Positions 41,118 to 50,213 of a DNA stretch of 64,000 nt are shown piece after piece. The first letter of the stretch is position 1, and each line of letters starts with the position of its first letter. Source of the stretch: Tildeniella nuda ZEHNDER 1965/U140 (GTDB lineage: Bacteria; Cyanobacteriota; Cyanobacteriia; Leptolyngbyales; Leptolyngbyaceae). The notes beneath the pieces are model-generated. The model was not told the DNA's origin. It made no database searches and was given only the letters and a program-made list of their open reading frames with translations. Location: assembly GCA_019358895.1 (NCBI GenBank), contig JAHHIG010000006.1, forward strand, positions 1 to 64,000. Reading direction: 5' to 3'. The position numbers and the translations under genes are program-made.

Positions 41118-41312
41118 AGGCTCGAAGGTAAAGTAACTTTATCTTATCGATTTTTAGCAAAAGACAGCGGAGGAGAGTTTTGAGTTTTAAGTTTTGAGTT
41201 GAAACAGTTGTTGGTTGTTAGTTTTTAGTTATTAGACGAAGAGTTTTGAGTTGTAGAATGGGTTAGCGTGAGCGTAACCCATGCGGACAAGAGGTTTTGT
41301 GCTGTAGAGAGG

Positions 41313-41726
41313 CTAGAGACAATAGCCCCCGGTTGACGCATAAACACTTGTAACTTCATCCTTGATGTAGCGAACAGTGGTGGCATTAGTTAATGCACAC
41401 ACCAAATAAGAGTGTGTTCGTCCACAGGAAAGATAGTCTCCATCTTTACGGGTTATCCTTGTATCCCAATGAGCCCAAAGTTCGGACTTCTTGCCATAAA
41501 CGCATTCAAATCCATTAAATTCCAAAAGCAATTTGGCAAATGTGATGGAACTACCGATTGGAATCATGCGGCGAACCTCATTTCTCAAAACACTATCGTC
41601 TCTATGTAGCCAAATCTTTTTCCCAATTAGGATTGGTAGTGGATTGCCAACACTACATTGAGCGAGAAGCCAAACTAACGGAGTCGCAATCAGCAGGGGT
41701 TTCACAAACCTTTTCAGTTTCGTCAT
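41313..41726 (-). CDS. Small exported or membrane-anchored protein, unknown
   Basis: A 137-residue protein not recognised. A basic N-terminus and hydrophobic segment (PLLIATPLVWLLAQC) could be a signal peptide or lipoprotein signal (LLAQ-C). The remainder has six Cys in total and a mixed beta pattern. It lies alone between a ferredoxin and a carotenoid oxygenase gene. Confidence 0.55.
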   Translation of the reverse strand: MTKLKRFVKPLLIATPLVWLLAQCSVGNPLPILIGKKIWLHRDDSVLRNEVRRMIPIGSSITFAKLLLEFNGFECVYGKKSELWAHWDTRITRKDGDYLSCGRTHSYLVCALTNATTVRYIKDEVTSVYASTGGYCL

Positions 41727-41841
41727 GAGTCGATGATGCGATTTTCAATCAACCCTAGCGCTAAACCTCTGCCCTCCTCGAATCCCTTAGACCGCTTCCT
41801 TGACTGCCCTGCTTCCCTTATTTCTCCCTACTCCCCACTCC

Positions 41842-43416
41842 CTACTCCCCAAAAACTTGTGGCGTAAAGCTACCGTGCAAGCCATACGGAACGTGGTGCT
41901 TCAGGTGCAAACGGGCAACAGGCTCCCGATTCAAGTCGCGTGCGTCTAAAATGACGACATCCGATCGCTCGTGGGCAGCATCGTAAACCAGCGTTAGCAG
42001 CCAACCGTCATCTTCAGCACCCGCCATATCTGTAGTTGGGAATCCGTTTTTGAAGGCAGCAGGCGATCGTGGCACAAAGATTGGCTCACTCACATAGCCC
42101 TGTGGTGCTGCACTCCAAAGCTGACGATCGCCAGACTCAACATCAATCTTGATGATCGCCTGCAGGGGTGCATTCCCCTCTGGTGCATGAGCCGCTCCCA
42201 TAAAGATGTAACGGTGCGATCGTCCCGCCTTCGCTGGATGCACGTAAGGAAACTCACAACAGCGACGTTCCAACAACTCTCGCTCTACTGTTTGAGTGGT
42301 CAGATTGAGCCGAAAACGCCAGAGTTGCCCTGGTGCCAACGTCTCAAAATCCGTCTCGCGGAAATCAGCGTTTGCCTCTACCGCTGGCAACGACCCGTAG
42401 CATACCGAATCAATGACCACCTCATCGCCCTGCTCAAAGGCATTGGCGTGATGAAACACAAAACCAGCGTGAATTTCAAAGGCTAACGGCTCAGGGCTTA
42501 AAGCTAAATCCGAACTTTTATCCTTTATCCCTAAGCCCTTAGCCTTTCTCGGTATCACGACAATCTGCGTTGGCTTTTCAGGGTCGAAGGTAATGCATTC
42601 GCCAGCACCGCGCTTGCCAAACAGGAATGGTAGTGGGTTGAAGCTAACGGGATTTTGGAAAAAGATCGCGTAATTTTCTGTGATGGCAAAATCGTGGATG
42701 AAGGCAAAACCAGGCGTGGCATGGGCATGTTTTCGCAACAGTTTACCGTCTGGATCAAACTCAAACAGCGTAATAGTCGAAGACAGCCCCGGCTTGATGG
42801 AGAAATTGACCAGACAAGGAGCGCCCTCATCTTGATTACAAGCAGGATCAATCCAGGGGTGTGCGGCAAAGGCTTCACCGGGTTGCAACACGCCGTCCAG
42901 TCGATCGAGTCCCAGCGTTTCTAACGTCTCAGGATCAAGGCGGTGGGGTTCAGCGGCTTCCCAGAGTGCCAGTAGTTTTCCACCCCAGTAGAGAATATTG
43001 GTATTTGCAATGTTTTTGAGGCGAAAATCGAGGGCGTTTGCCAGCCAGCCACCTGGCTTTTGAGTCCCAAAAACGCCTCGATAGAGAATGCGTCCTGCTG
43101 CTTGTTCGGCAACGTAGCCTTCAGTGCGAACGAACCGATTGCGGAAGTGAGCACGCCCATTGTCAAAGGCGATCGCGCAAATCATTCCATCCCCATCAAA
43201 CGGATGCTGAAGCGACTGCCCGTTTACATCCAACATGCCGGGACCGTTGCGGAACAGTGTGCCATGCAGGTCTGGTGGAATCGTGCCCTCAATATCATCA
43301 ATCCAGTATGAGTGTTCCTCTTTCAAAGAGTTGTAGCCTTTCTGCCATCCTTTGCGATCGTAAGAAAGTACGGGAGGCACTGTAGCAGCACGTTCATTGA
43401 GCTGAAAGCTTTGCAT
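41842..43416 (-). CDS. Carotenoid cleavage oxygenase with repeat-derived insertion
   Basis: A 524-residue RPE65-family non-heme iron oxygenase. The four iron-binding His are recognisable: His186 (AAHPWID), His241 (FIHDFA), His322 or 323 (FHHANAF) and His514 (GLHGSF). It cleaves carotenoids or apocarotenoids to retinal-type products. Spacing between the second and third His is 81 residues, against 66 in Synechocystis ACO as I remember it (His238 to His304). The excess falls at residues about 291-310, a Lys/Ser/Pro-rich stretch of repeat origin. Confidence 0.9.
   Translation of the reverse strand: MQSFQLNERAATVPPVLSYDRKGWQKGYNSLKEEHSYWIDDIEGTIPPDLHGTLFRNGPGMLDVNGQSLQHPFDGDGMICAIAFDNGRAHFRNRFVRTEGYVAEQAAGRILYRGVFGTQKPGGWLANALDFRLKNIANTNILYWGGKLLALWEAAEPHRLDPETLETLGLDRLDGVLQPGEAFAAHPWIDPACNQDEGAPCLVNFSIKPGLSSTITLFEFDPDGKLLRKHAHATPGFAFIHDFAITENYAIFFQNPVSFNPLPFLFGKRGAGECITFDPEKPTQIVVIPRKAKGLGIKDKSSDLALSPEPLAFEIHAGFVFHHANAFEQGDEVVIDSVCYGSLPAVEANADFRETDFETLAPGQLWRFRLNLTTQTVERELLERRCCEFPYVHPAKAGRSHRYIFMGAAHAPEGNAPLQAIIKIDVESGDRQLWSAAPQGYVSEPIFVPRSPAAFKNGFPTTDMAGAEDDGWLLTLVYDAAHERSDVVILDARDLNREPVARLHLKHHVPYGLHGSFTPQVFGE
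42487..42546 (-). repeat. Intergenic-type repeat inside the carotenoid oxygenase
   Basis: On the plus strand this 60-bp segment contains ATCCTTTATCCCTAAGCCCT then TAGCCTTT, the same unit family as the spacers at 43500 (CTTTAGCCTTCC), 50175 (CCTTTAGCCTTCATCC) and 60300. It is in frame and free of stops. Confidence 0.75.
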
Positions 43417-43537
43417 ACACTGGTAACGTTTTTGGTTGTAGTGGTTAGTTTTTGAAGAAGAAACGATTAGACAGCTAGGAAATGACCAACACAGCTCACT
43501 TAATTCTTTAGCCTTCCTTCATCCTTTAGCCTTTTTC

Positions 43538-44995
43538 TCACTCTTCCCCCACTGGCTCAACCTGACGTGGCTGGGATACAAACTCAGTCATCAGATCTGG
43601 CAGAAACGGTTGACCTAAATGTCTTGAAGCAGAAGAATCAGCGTCAATAATTGGAATTGGCTGGAGCGTTGCTGTAGACGCGCCTTCAGTCGCATTATCA
43701 GCACCAGGAAGCCAGCCTAGAAACGGCAGCGGCAGCAGCGTTGAGACGTTGGTTAGCACGACTAAAAGTGCCAGGTTGCTAAAGTTAGTATCGGTAATGC
43801 CAAGCCAGTGCATGAGCAATGCCCCAGATTCGTAAGATAGCAAGCCAGCCAGGTTAACCACCGACATCAGCAACGCGAAAAAAGTTGCTTCAACCCCAGG
43901 CGGGCAGAGCCGTGCTGCCAGCACCAGAATGGGCATGTAGGCAATCTGTCCCATGACGGTCAAAATCAAGCTGTCGCCCAGGCTAAACCAGCGATCGTCA
44001 ATACCCAGCGCGCGATTTGCATGCGTGACAAGTAACAGCGCCGTCATCCCTAGCACAGCAGAAATCACTGTAGACCAGCCAAAGATGACTCGGAACGGTA
44101 CGGTTTTGAGAAAGCGTTGAAAAAGCCAGATGCCCGCTAGAGAAGCGAGGCTCGTCACCAAACGCACCCGACCGAGAAACTCTGGTTCAAAGCCCAGTTC
44201 GTTTGTGGTGAAGAAGAAAAAAGCAGATTCAGCCGTTGGCATTGCCTGCCACAGGAAAAGAAAAGCGGTCGGCATCCAAATCGATTTCTGACTGATCGCT
44301 TGACGCAGTTGCCCCAGTTGATCGGTGACCACTGCCCAATTCATGCGATCGACGACACGAGTTTCAGTAATCAGCCATGCTATGAGCGAGACTATCAGCG
44401 GAAACGTTGCCGTAATGGCGAAAACAGTCCGCGCGCTGAAGTTTTCTAGTAAGGAGCCGCTGAAATAAGCAGTGAGGATGCCGCCCAAGGCTGAAGCGCC
44501 CCAGCATAGTGACTGGAGTGAGCCAGCTTTGCCGATTAATTCTCCCCGCGCTCGTTCGACTACTAACGAATCAACAATGACATCGCTAAAAGCTACCGAT
44601 GCAGAACCAAGGGCGATCGCGGCGGTAGCTGTCCAGGCAGACTGCACCACGGTTGCCAGAGCAACCCAAGAACACGCGCCTAAAAGACCTGACAAAATTA
44701 GGTAAGGTCGCCGCCGATAGCCAAAAATTGGTAAACCGTCTGAAATAAAGCCAAATAATGGCTTGATCATCCACGGGAGTGCAGCCACTCCAACCAGTGC
44801 CGACACCTGAGCCGGACTCAGCCCTAGTTCATCCTTGAGGAAGAAGCTGACCGCCAAACGTGCAAGACCCAGGATGCCCTGCACAAAATACACCAGCAAA
44901 ATCGCAACCAACTCGGCGCTTGGCTCGTTGCCGAAAAGAACTTTCTCAGTGAACGATGCCTTAATTCTGGCAATACCTGTGGGAGAAACAATCAT
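43538..44995 (-). CDS. BT1-family (folate/biopterin) MFS transporter
   Basis: About 485 residues from ATG 44995 (frame open from 45022), with around 12 hydrophobic segments. VGVAALPWMIKPLFGFISDG is the BT1 signature near residue 75. The cytoplasmic C-terminal tail of about 60 residues is polar. BT1 proteins carry folates or pterins; cyanobacterial members have shown folate transport. The start upstream is flanked by a palindromic repeat element. Confidence 0.85.
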   Translation of the reverse strand: MIVSPTGIARIKASFTEKVLFGNEPSAELVAILLVYFVQGILGLARLAVSFFLKDELGLSPAQVSALVGVAALPWMIKPLFGFISDGLPIFGYRRRPYLILSGLLGACSWVALATVVQSAWTATAAIALGSASVAFSDVIVDSLVVERARGELIGKAGSLQSLCWGASALGGILTAYFSGSLLENFSARTVFAITATFPLIVSLIAWLITETRVVDRMNWAVVTDQLGQLRQAISQKSIWMPTAFLFLWQAMPTAESAFFFFTTNELGFEPEFLGRVRLVTSLASLAGIWLFQRFLKTVPFRVIFGWSTVISAVLGMTALLLVTHANRALGIDDRWFSLGDSLILTVMGQIAYMPILVLAARLCPPGVEATFFALLMSVVNLAGLLSYESGALLMHWLGITDTNFSNLALLVVLTNVSTLLPLPFLGWLPGADNATEGASTATLQPIPIIDADSSASRHLGQPFLPDLMTEFVSQPRQVEPVGEE

Positions 44996-45085
44996 TGATA
45001 ATTTGTTACAAACGTTTATCAATCAGCCCCTATCATAACGCTTGCTTTCGAGAGAGGCACTGTTTATAGCTGTCGCCATAGAAGT

Positions 45086-45197
45086 TGGAACAGTGGGATG
45101 AAAGGGGTGTGGTGGCTTCGTCCCCAGCCAGGGGGTTTCCCCCTGCACCCCGTCCTAACCCGTGTGGCTACGGCTATACACACTCAGTGCTGTTCCA
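45086..45197. repeat. MITE-like palindromic element
   Basis: Bounded by TGGAACAG (45086-45093) and its inverse CTGTTCCA (45190-45197). Inside is GGTGGCTTCGTCCCCAGCCA and GGGGGTTTCCCCCTGCACCC, two hairpins that match a second copy at about 56045-56100. No coding capacity. Confidence 0.7.
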
Positions 45198-45218
45198 GCA
45201 ACCCCGCGCTGTCTGCCA

Positions 45219-45779
45219 TTAGGCTAGACGCAGAGAGGCACAGCGCTGTAGAAATGACGCAGCTTTCCGCTCTGCATCTAAATTCTGCCCATGCGCTGGA
45301 GTCGATCGAACAATGCCGTTAAACAGGTCATTCAATCCGTAAGGCGTAAAAAACTCCCAAGCGGCGCTGGTATCACAGCGGACACCTACAGCAGTTGCGG
45401 TATGGAGCCAATCAGCAATGCCGTCTTCAGTGCTGCTGTAGGGTCTACGACCGGAACGCCAGCGGGCAAAGCTCGCTTGATTTTTAACATCAAACACATA
45501 GTCAGGAAATTGAGCGGTGAGGGTTGCCTTTGCGATCAGTTCTTGTTCTCGATGCTCTTGCAGAGAGGCTGCACCAACGCCGTTCGCATCGAAAAACGCG
45601 AGGTCAAAATCTTTAATGATCAACGCACATTCGTCTCCGAACAGCGATCGCCACACCGTGTTTCGCACTGCACCTCCTGCCAACCACCAGTTAGGGAGAT
45701 TGAGTTGAGCCATTGCTGGAAGCACGTCACCGACGGGTGAGGCGACAAGAATTTCCTGGAGACGATCGGTCAGTTCCAT
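45219..45779 (-). CDS. Nucleotidyltransferase family protein
   Basis: A 186-residue protein matching the YiiH-like nucleotidyltransferase group: WWLAGGAVRNTVW near residue 32 (GG-x-R motif), IKDFDLAFFD (the Asp-x-Asp metal pair) and YVFDVKNQASFARW. Function in this group is unknown. Its promoter faces the nirA regulatory region. Confidence 0.8.
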   Translation of the reverse strand: MELTDRLQEILVASPVGDVLPAMAQLNLPNWWLAGGAVRNTVWRSLFGDECALIIKDFDLAFFDANGVGAASLQEHREQELIAKATLTAQFPDYVFDVKNQASFARWRSGRRPYSSTEDGIADWLHTATAVGVRCDTSAAWEFFTPYGLNDLFNGIVRSTPAHGQNLDAERKAASFLQRCASLRLA

Positions 45780-45965
45780 ACCCTTTGGTTGCAGTTAGAC
45801 GTGGTCAATGGTTGCTGACTTCAGTTAGCTGACTTAAAAAACTGCAAGATCACAAGGATGCCAGCGTCTGCGATCGTATGGTCAGTGCTGTAAAACAGAC
45901 GAACTGAGACCAGACGTTTAATCCGCATCACATCTATGCGTAAACGTCATGATTGGAAATATTTT

Positions 45966-46007
45966 GTAACCAAAGATACTAATCTCTGTGGGCAGCCCGC
46001 TTACTTT
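45966..46007 (+). promoter_or_regulatory. NtcA-activated promoter of the nirA cluster
   Basis: GTA (45966-45968), 8 nt, TAC (45977-45979) is a perfect NtcA box. Exactly 22 nt later TACTTT (46002-46007) fits the -10 element TAnnnT of class II NtcA promoters. It drives nirA, whose ATG is 113 bp downstream of the -10, so nitrogen limitation should induce the cluster. Confidence 0.85.
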
Positions 46008-46119
46008 AAGGACTACGCACCGTCTCATACAGGCTTTGTTTTGGTTGAACAGTCTTCAACCGCATTAGCTGATTCCATATCAGAGCATAGCTTGAAGTGC
46101 AGTCTGCAAAGAGGGCAAT

Positions 46120-47667
46120 ATGACCAGCACGGTTCCAGCAGTCACCAGTCTAAATAAGTTTGAGAAGCTCAAAGCCGAGAAGGATGGGTTAGCCGTCAAG
46201 GCGGAACTCGAGCACTTTGCTCGGATCGGTTGGGAGGCGATGGACGAAACCGATCGTGACCATCGCTTGAAATGGATGGGCGTGTTCTTTCGTCCAGTCA
46301 CGCCGGGTAAATTTATGATGCGGCTGCGCTTGCCCAGCGGTATTGTCACAAGTGCTCAGATGCGCGTCTTGGCAGAAATTGTGCAGCGCTACGGTGACGA
46401 CGGCAACGCTGATATTACAACTCGCCAGAACCTTCAGCTACGCGGCATTCGGATTGAGGATGTGCCGGATATCTTCCGTCGCCTTGAGTCTGTTGGGCTG
46501 ACCAGTATCCAGTCTGGAATGGATAATGTTCGCAACATTACAGGTTCCCCGGTTGCAGGCATTGATGCTGACGAGTTAATCGATACACGTGACTTGATTA
46601 GTCAGGTTCAGTCTCTGATTACCAATAACGGTAAAGGGAATCCAGCCTTTTCTAATCTGCCGCGGAAATTCAATATTGCGATCGCGGGTTGCCGCGACAA
46701 CTCGGTTCACGCCGAAATCAATGACATCGCGTTTATTCCGGCTTATAAGGACGAGGCACTGGGCTTCAACGTGCTGGTGGGTGGCTTCTTTTCGGGCAAA
46801 CGCTGTGAAGCGGCAATACCGTTGAATGTCTGGGTTGCGCCCGATCAGGTTGTGGCACTGTGCGAAGCGATTCTGCTGGTTTACCGTGATCACGGCTTAC
46901 GGGCAAACCGTCAGAAAGCGCGACTGATGTGGCTGATTGACGAGTGGGGCGTTGAACGGCTCCGCTCTGAAGTGGCAACACGGATGGGACAAACGCTGGA
47001 AACTGCCGCTCTCAAAGACGAAATTCTTTGGGAGAAGCGTGACCACATCGGGGTGTATGCCCAGAAGCAGCCCGGACTGCACTATGTCGGGCTACACGTT
47101 CCAGTGGGTCGTCTCTTTGCCGCCGACATGTTTGATCTGGCGCGTCTGGCTGAGGTCTATGGCAGCGGTGAGCTTCGTCTCACGGTGGAGCAAAACCTCA
47201 TTCTGCCCAACGTACCCGATTCTCGCCTGGAGTCGTTGCTGCAAGAACCGCTGCTGGCAAAGTTTTCTACCCAGCCTGCAAATCTTTTGCGATCGCTCGT
47301 CTCTTGCACAGGCAGCCAATTCTGCAACTTTGCGCTGATCGAAACCAAAAATCGTGCCCAAGCGCTGATCAAAGAGCTAGAAGCGGAACTCGATTCGCCC
47401 AACCCTGTCCGCATTCACTGGACAGGGTGCCCCAATTCCTGCGGTCAGCCTCAGGTTGCCGACATTGGCTTGATGGGCACAAAAGTTCGCAAGGATGGCA
47501 AAACCCTTGAAGGCGTGGACATCTACATGGGTGGCAAAGTTGGCAAAGATGCCGAATTGGGCACCTGTGTCACCAAAGGGATTCCCTGTGAGGATCTCAA
47601 GCCCGTTCTGCGAGCGTTACTCATTGAGCACTTTGGCTCCAGACCGCGCCCGGAAGTGACTGCCTAA
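46120..47667 (+). CDS. nirA: Ferredoxin-nitrite reductase
   Basis: A 515-residue siroheme/4Fe-4S reductase that converts nitrite to ammonium using six electrons from ferredoxin. Cluster and siroheme Cys are at 396, 402 (SCTGSQFCNF) and 437, 441 (GCPNSCGQPQ). ADITTRQNLQLRGI and a second VEQNLILPN are the two ferrodoxin-like/siroheme repeats. No ferredoxin domain is fused at the C-terminus. It is first gene of the nitrate cluster. Confidence 0.95.
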   Translation: MTSTVPAVTSLNKFEKLKAEKDGLAVKAELEHFARIGWEAMDETDRDHRLKWMGVFFRPVTPGKFMMRLRLPSGIVTSAQMRVLAEIVQRYGDDGNADITTRQNLQLRGIRIEDVPDIFRRLESVGLTSIQSGMDNVRNITGSPVAGIDADELIDTRDLISQVQSLITNNGKGNPAFSNLPRKFNIAIAGCRDNSVHAEINDIAFIPAYKDEALGFNVLVGGFFSGKRCEAAIPLNVWVAPDQVVALCEAILLVYRDHGLRANRQKARLMWLIDEWGVERLRSEVATRMGQTLETAALKDEILWEKRDHIGVYAQKQPGLHYVGLHVPVGRLFAADMFDLARLAEVYGSGELRLTVEQNLILPNVPDSRLESLLQEPLLAKFSTQPANLLRSLVSCTGSQFCNFALIETKNRAQALIKELEAELDSPNPVRIHWTGCPNSCGQPQVADIGLMGTKVRKDGKTLEGVDIYMGGKVGKDAELGTCVTKGIPCEDLKPVLRALLIEHFGSRPRPEVTA

Positions 47668-47806
47668 CGTTCGGGGCGATCGTGCCAAGTCCGAAAACGG
47701 GCACAGTCTCACTTGACTGAACGGTTAAGTGAGACTCATCCAGTCAGACTGTGCCTGTGTTGATATACACCTAAACCTACCTCTACAAAGACAAGCGAAA
47801 TAACGT

Positions 47807-49141
47807 ATGACTAACTTTTCCAGACGGCAGTTCATCATCACTTCAGGCGTTGCAGCAGCAAGCACACTTCTGGCACATGGCTGTAGCTCCAGTTCCAACA
47901 CGGCTTCGACCAGCGCCAGTTCACCCAGTGCTGCCCCTGCTGTCAACGTGGGCGCAGCCGATGCGCCAGAAACCACAACGGCAACCCTGGGCTTTATCGC
48001 ATTGACTGACTCTGCGCCTTTGATCATTGCCAAAGAAAAAGGCTACTTCGAGAAATATGGCATGAAGGATGTCAAGGTCGTCAAGCAGACTTCCTGGGCA
48101 ACGACTCGCGATAATCTCGCCACTGGTTCTCAAGGTGGTGGCATTGATGGGGCACACATTCTGTCTCCCATGCCTTACCTGCTGACAACGGGCAAAATCA
48201 CCGATGGCAAGCCTGTCCCAATGTACATCCTGGCGCGTTTGAACGTAGATGGTCAGTGCATTTCGGTCTCGAACACGTACAAAGATGCCAACGTTGGCTT
48301 AGAAAGCGCACCGCTGAAAGATGCCTTTGCCAAGACAAAAGCGACGGGCAAAGAGACGAAGTGCGCGGTAACGTTTCCTGGCGGTACGCATGACCTGTGG
48401 ATGCGCTACTGGCTGGCAGCGGGTGGGCTGAATCCTAATAAAGATGCTTCATTGATTGTGATTCCACCGCCTCAAATGGTTTCCAACATGAAGGAAGGAC
48501 AGATGGAAGCCTTTTGTGTGGGTGAACCCTGGAATGCTCAATTGGTGAATCAAAACGTTGGCTTTACCGCTTTGACCACTGGTGAGTTGTGGAATAACCA
48601 CCCTGAAAAAGCCTTCACGATGCGTGCCGACTGGGTGGATAAGAACCCTAAAGCAGCCAAGGCAGTGCTGATGGCGATCCAGGAAGCGCAAGTCTGGTGC
48701 GACAAGATGGAAAACAAGAAGGAGATGGCAGATATTGTCTCTAAGCGCGAATATTTCAAAGCGCCTGCGAAGGATATCGTCGATCGCGCGATGGGCAAGA
48801 TTGACTACGGCAACGGCAAGGTCGTGGAAAACAGCCCTCACGTGATGAAGTTTTGGACGGCAGGCGCTGGGAGTGCGTCCTATCCTTACAAGAGCCATGA
48901 CCTCTGGTTCTTAACCGAGCATAAGCGCTGGGGTTTCTTGGCTGCGGATGCGGATACGAAAAAACTGGTTGATAAAGTCAACCGCGAAGATATCTGGAAG
49001 GAAGCGGCGAAGGGTATTGGGCAACAAGCAGCCATTCCTAAGAGCACCTCACGCGGCGTGGAAACGTTCTTTGATGGCATCAAGTTTGACCCTGAGAACC
49101 CAGAAGCCTATTTGAAGAGCCTCAAAATCAAGGCTGTATAA
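47807..49141 (+). CDS. nrtA: Nitrate ABC transporter substrate-binding lipoprotein
   Basis: A 444-residue periplasmic nitrate/nitrite-binding protein. The N-terminus has SRRQFIITSGVAAAS, a Tat-like twin-Arg signal, ending at a lipobox Cys (LAHGC, Cys26), then a Ser/Thr/Ala linker. LGFIALTDSAPLIIAKEKGY and GTHDLWMRYWLAAGG are NrtA blocks, also found in the C-terminal domain of NrtC. It delivers nitrate to NrtBCD. Confidence 0.94.
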   Translation: MTNFSRRQFIITSGVAAASTLLAHGCSSSSNTASTSASSPSAAPAVNVGAADAPETTTATLGFIALTDSAPLIIAKEKGYFEKYGMKDVKVVKQTSWATTRDNLATGSQGGGIDGAHILSPMPYLLTTGKITDGKPVPMYILARLNVDGQCISVSNTYKDANVGLESAPLKDAFAKTKATGKETKCAVTFPGGTHDLWMRYWLAAGGLNPNKDASLIVIPPPQMVSNMKEGQMEAFCVGEPWNAQLVNQNVGFTALTTGELWNNHPEKAFTMRADWVDKNPKAAKAVLMAIQEAQVWCDKMENKKEMADIVSKREYFKAPAKDIVDRAMGKIDYGNGKVVENSPHVMKFWTAGAGSASYPYKSHDLWFLTEHKRWGFLAADADTKKLVDKVNREDIWKEAAKGIGQQAAIPKSTSRGVETFFDGIKFDPENPEAYLKSLKIKAV

Positions 49142-49278
49142 CCTTTTGGTCGATCGTCGGCTCTCAGATTGTGCATTGAAGACAGTTTCAGTCTGAGATC
49201 CGGCGTTTAATCACGTTCAGTATCGACTCTCACAGTCTCCGTGAATCACCTGTCAATGTCCCAGAGGAATCCCTAAAA

Positions 49279-50106
49279 ATGGCAGTTAGAGCACACAGTG
49301 GCAATCTTGCCTCTCTTCCATCCAATCTAGTGATCCAGGCTCGTAAAAATATTAGAAAGATTGTGGCACCGATCGCAGCCCTCATCGTTGTGCTGGCGCT
49401 CTGGCAGTTGGGATCATCCGTGTTTCAGGACACGCTACCGGGACCGATCCAGGTAGTGGAAGAAACCTGGGAGCTGATCATCAATCCCTTTTTGTCAGAC
49501 GGTAACGATAAAGGCTTGGGCTGGCAAACTTTGGCGAGCTTGCAGCGCGTGGCGATCGGCTATTCCCTCGCAGCCGTAGTCGGTATTCTTGCTGGCGTGC
49601 TGATTGGTGCCATCCCCTTGCTTTACGATGCCTTCGATCCCATGTTCCAGATTCTGCGAACGGTGCCGCCGTTGGCATGGCTGCCGATCGCGCTGGCAAT
49701 CTTTAAGAACTCCGGTCCAGCAGGCTTGTTCATCATTTTTGTCACTGCCATCTGGCCCATTCTCTACAACACGGCGGTTGGCGTTCAGCAGATGCCGCAA
49801 GACTACAAGAACGTGGCGAAAGTCCTGCGTTTGTCGAATCAAGAGTACTTTTTCAAGATTCTGCTGCCGTCGATCGTGCCCTACATGTTCACTGGGCTGA
49901 AGCTAGGGATTGGTCTCGCATGGTTGGCGATCGTTGCCGCCGAAATGCTGCGTGGCGACACAGGCATCGGCTTTTTTATCTGGAACTCCTACAACAGCGG
50001 CAGCCTCAGCGAAGTCATCCTGGCGCTGGTCTACATCGGCATCGTTGGATTCTTGCTGGACAAAATGATTGGGTTACTTGCCAAGTTGGTCAGCTCGGAT
50101 AAATAG
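49279..50106 (+). CDS. nrtB: Nitrate ABC transporter permease
   Basis: A 275-residue permease with about six membrane segments and the ABC coupling loop EYFFKILLPSIVPYMFTGLK near residue 193. It forms the membrane channel for nitrate in the NrtABCD importer. Spacing to nrtC is 107 bp and is filled with repeat units. Confidence 0.94.
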   Translation: MAVRAHSGNLASLPSNLVIQARKNIRKIVAPIAALIVVLALWQLGSSVFQDTLPGPIQVVEETWELIINPFLSDGNDKGLGWQTLASLQRVAIGYSLAAVVGILAGVLIGAIPLLYDAFDPMFQILRTVPPLAWLPIALAIFKNSGPAGLFIIFVTAIWPILYNTAVGVQQMPQDYKNVAKVLRLSNQEYFFKILLPSIVPYMFTGLKLGIGLAWLAIVAAEMLRGDTGIGFFIWNSYNSGSLSEVILALVYIGIVGFLLDKMIGLLAKLVSSDK

Positions 50107-50111
50107 TTTTG

Positions 50112-50205
50112 CGTTTTGAATGAGCGGTCAGCGGTCAGCGATCAGCTTTCAAACAGTTGACTTGAACTCAAAACTCATCCTTTAGCCTTCATCCTTTATC
50201 CTTAT
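50112..50205. repeat. Repeat units in the nrtB-nrtC spacer
   Basis: AGCGGTCAGCGGTCAGCGAT-type heptamers, an ACTCAAAACTC unit and CCTTTAGCCTTCATCCTTTA units. They lie within the nitrate operon. Confidence 0.7.
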
Positions 50206-50213
50206 CTCACACC

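Noticed and set aside
45936-46157. 73-residue frame upstream of nirA
   Set aside because: It covers the NtcA promoter and the expected nirA leader and shows no family features.
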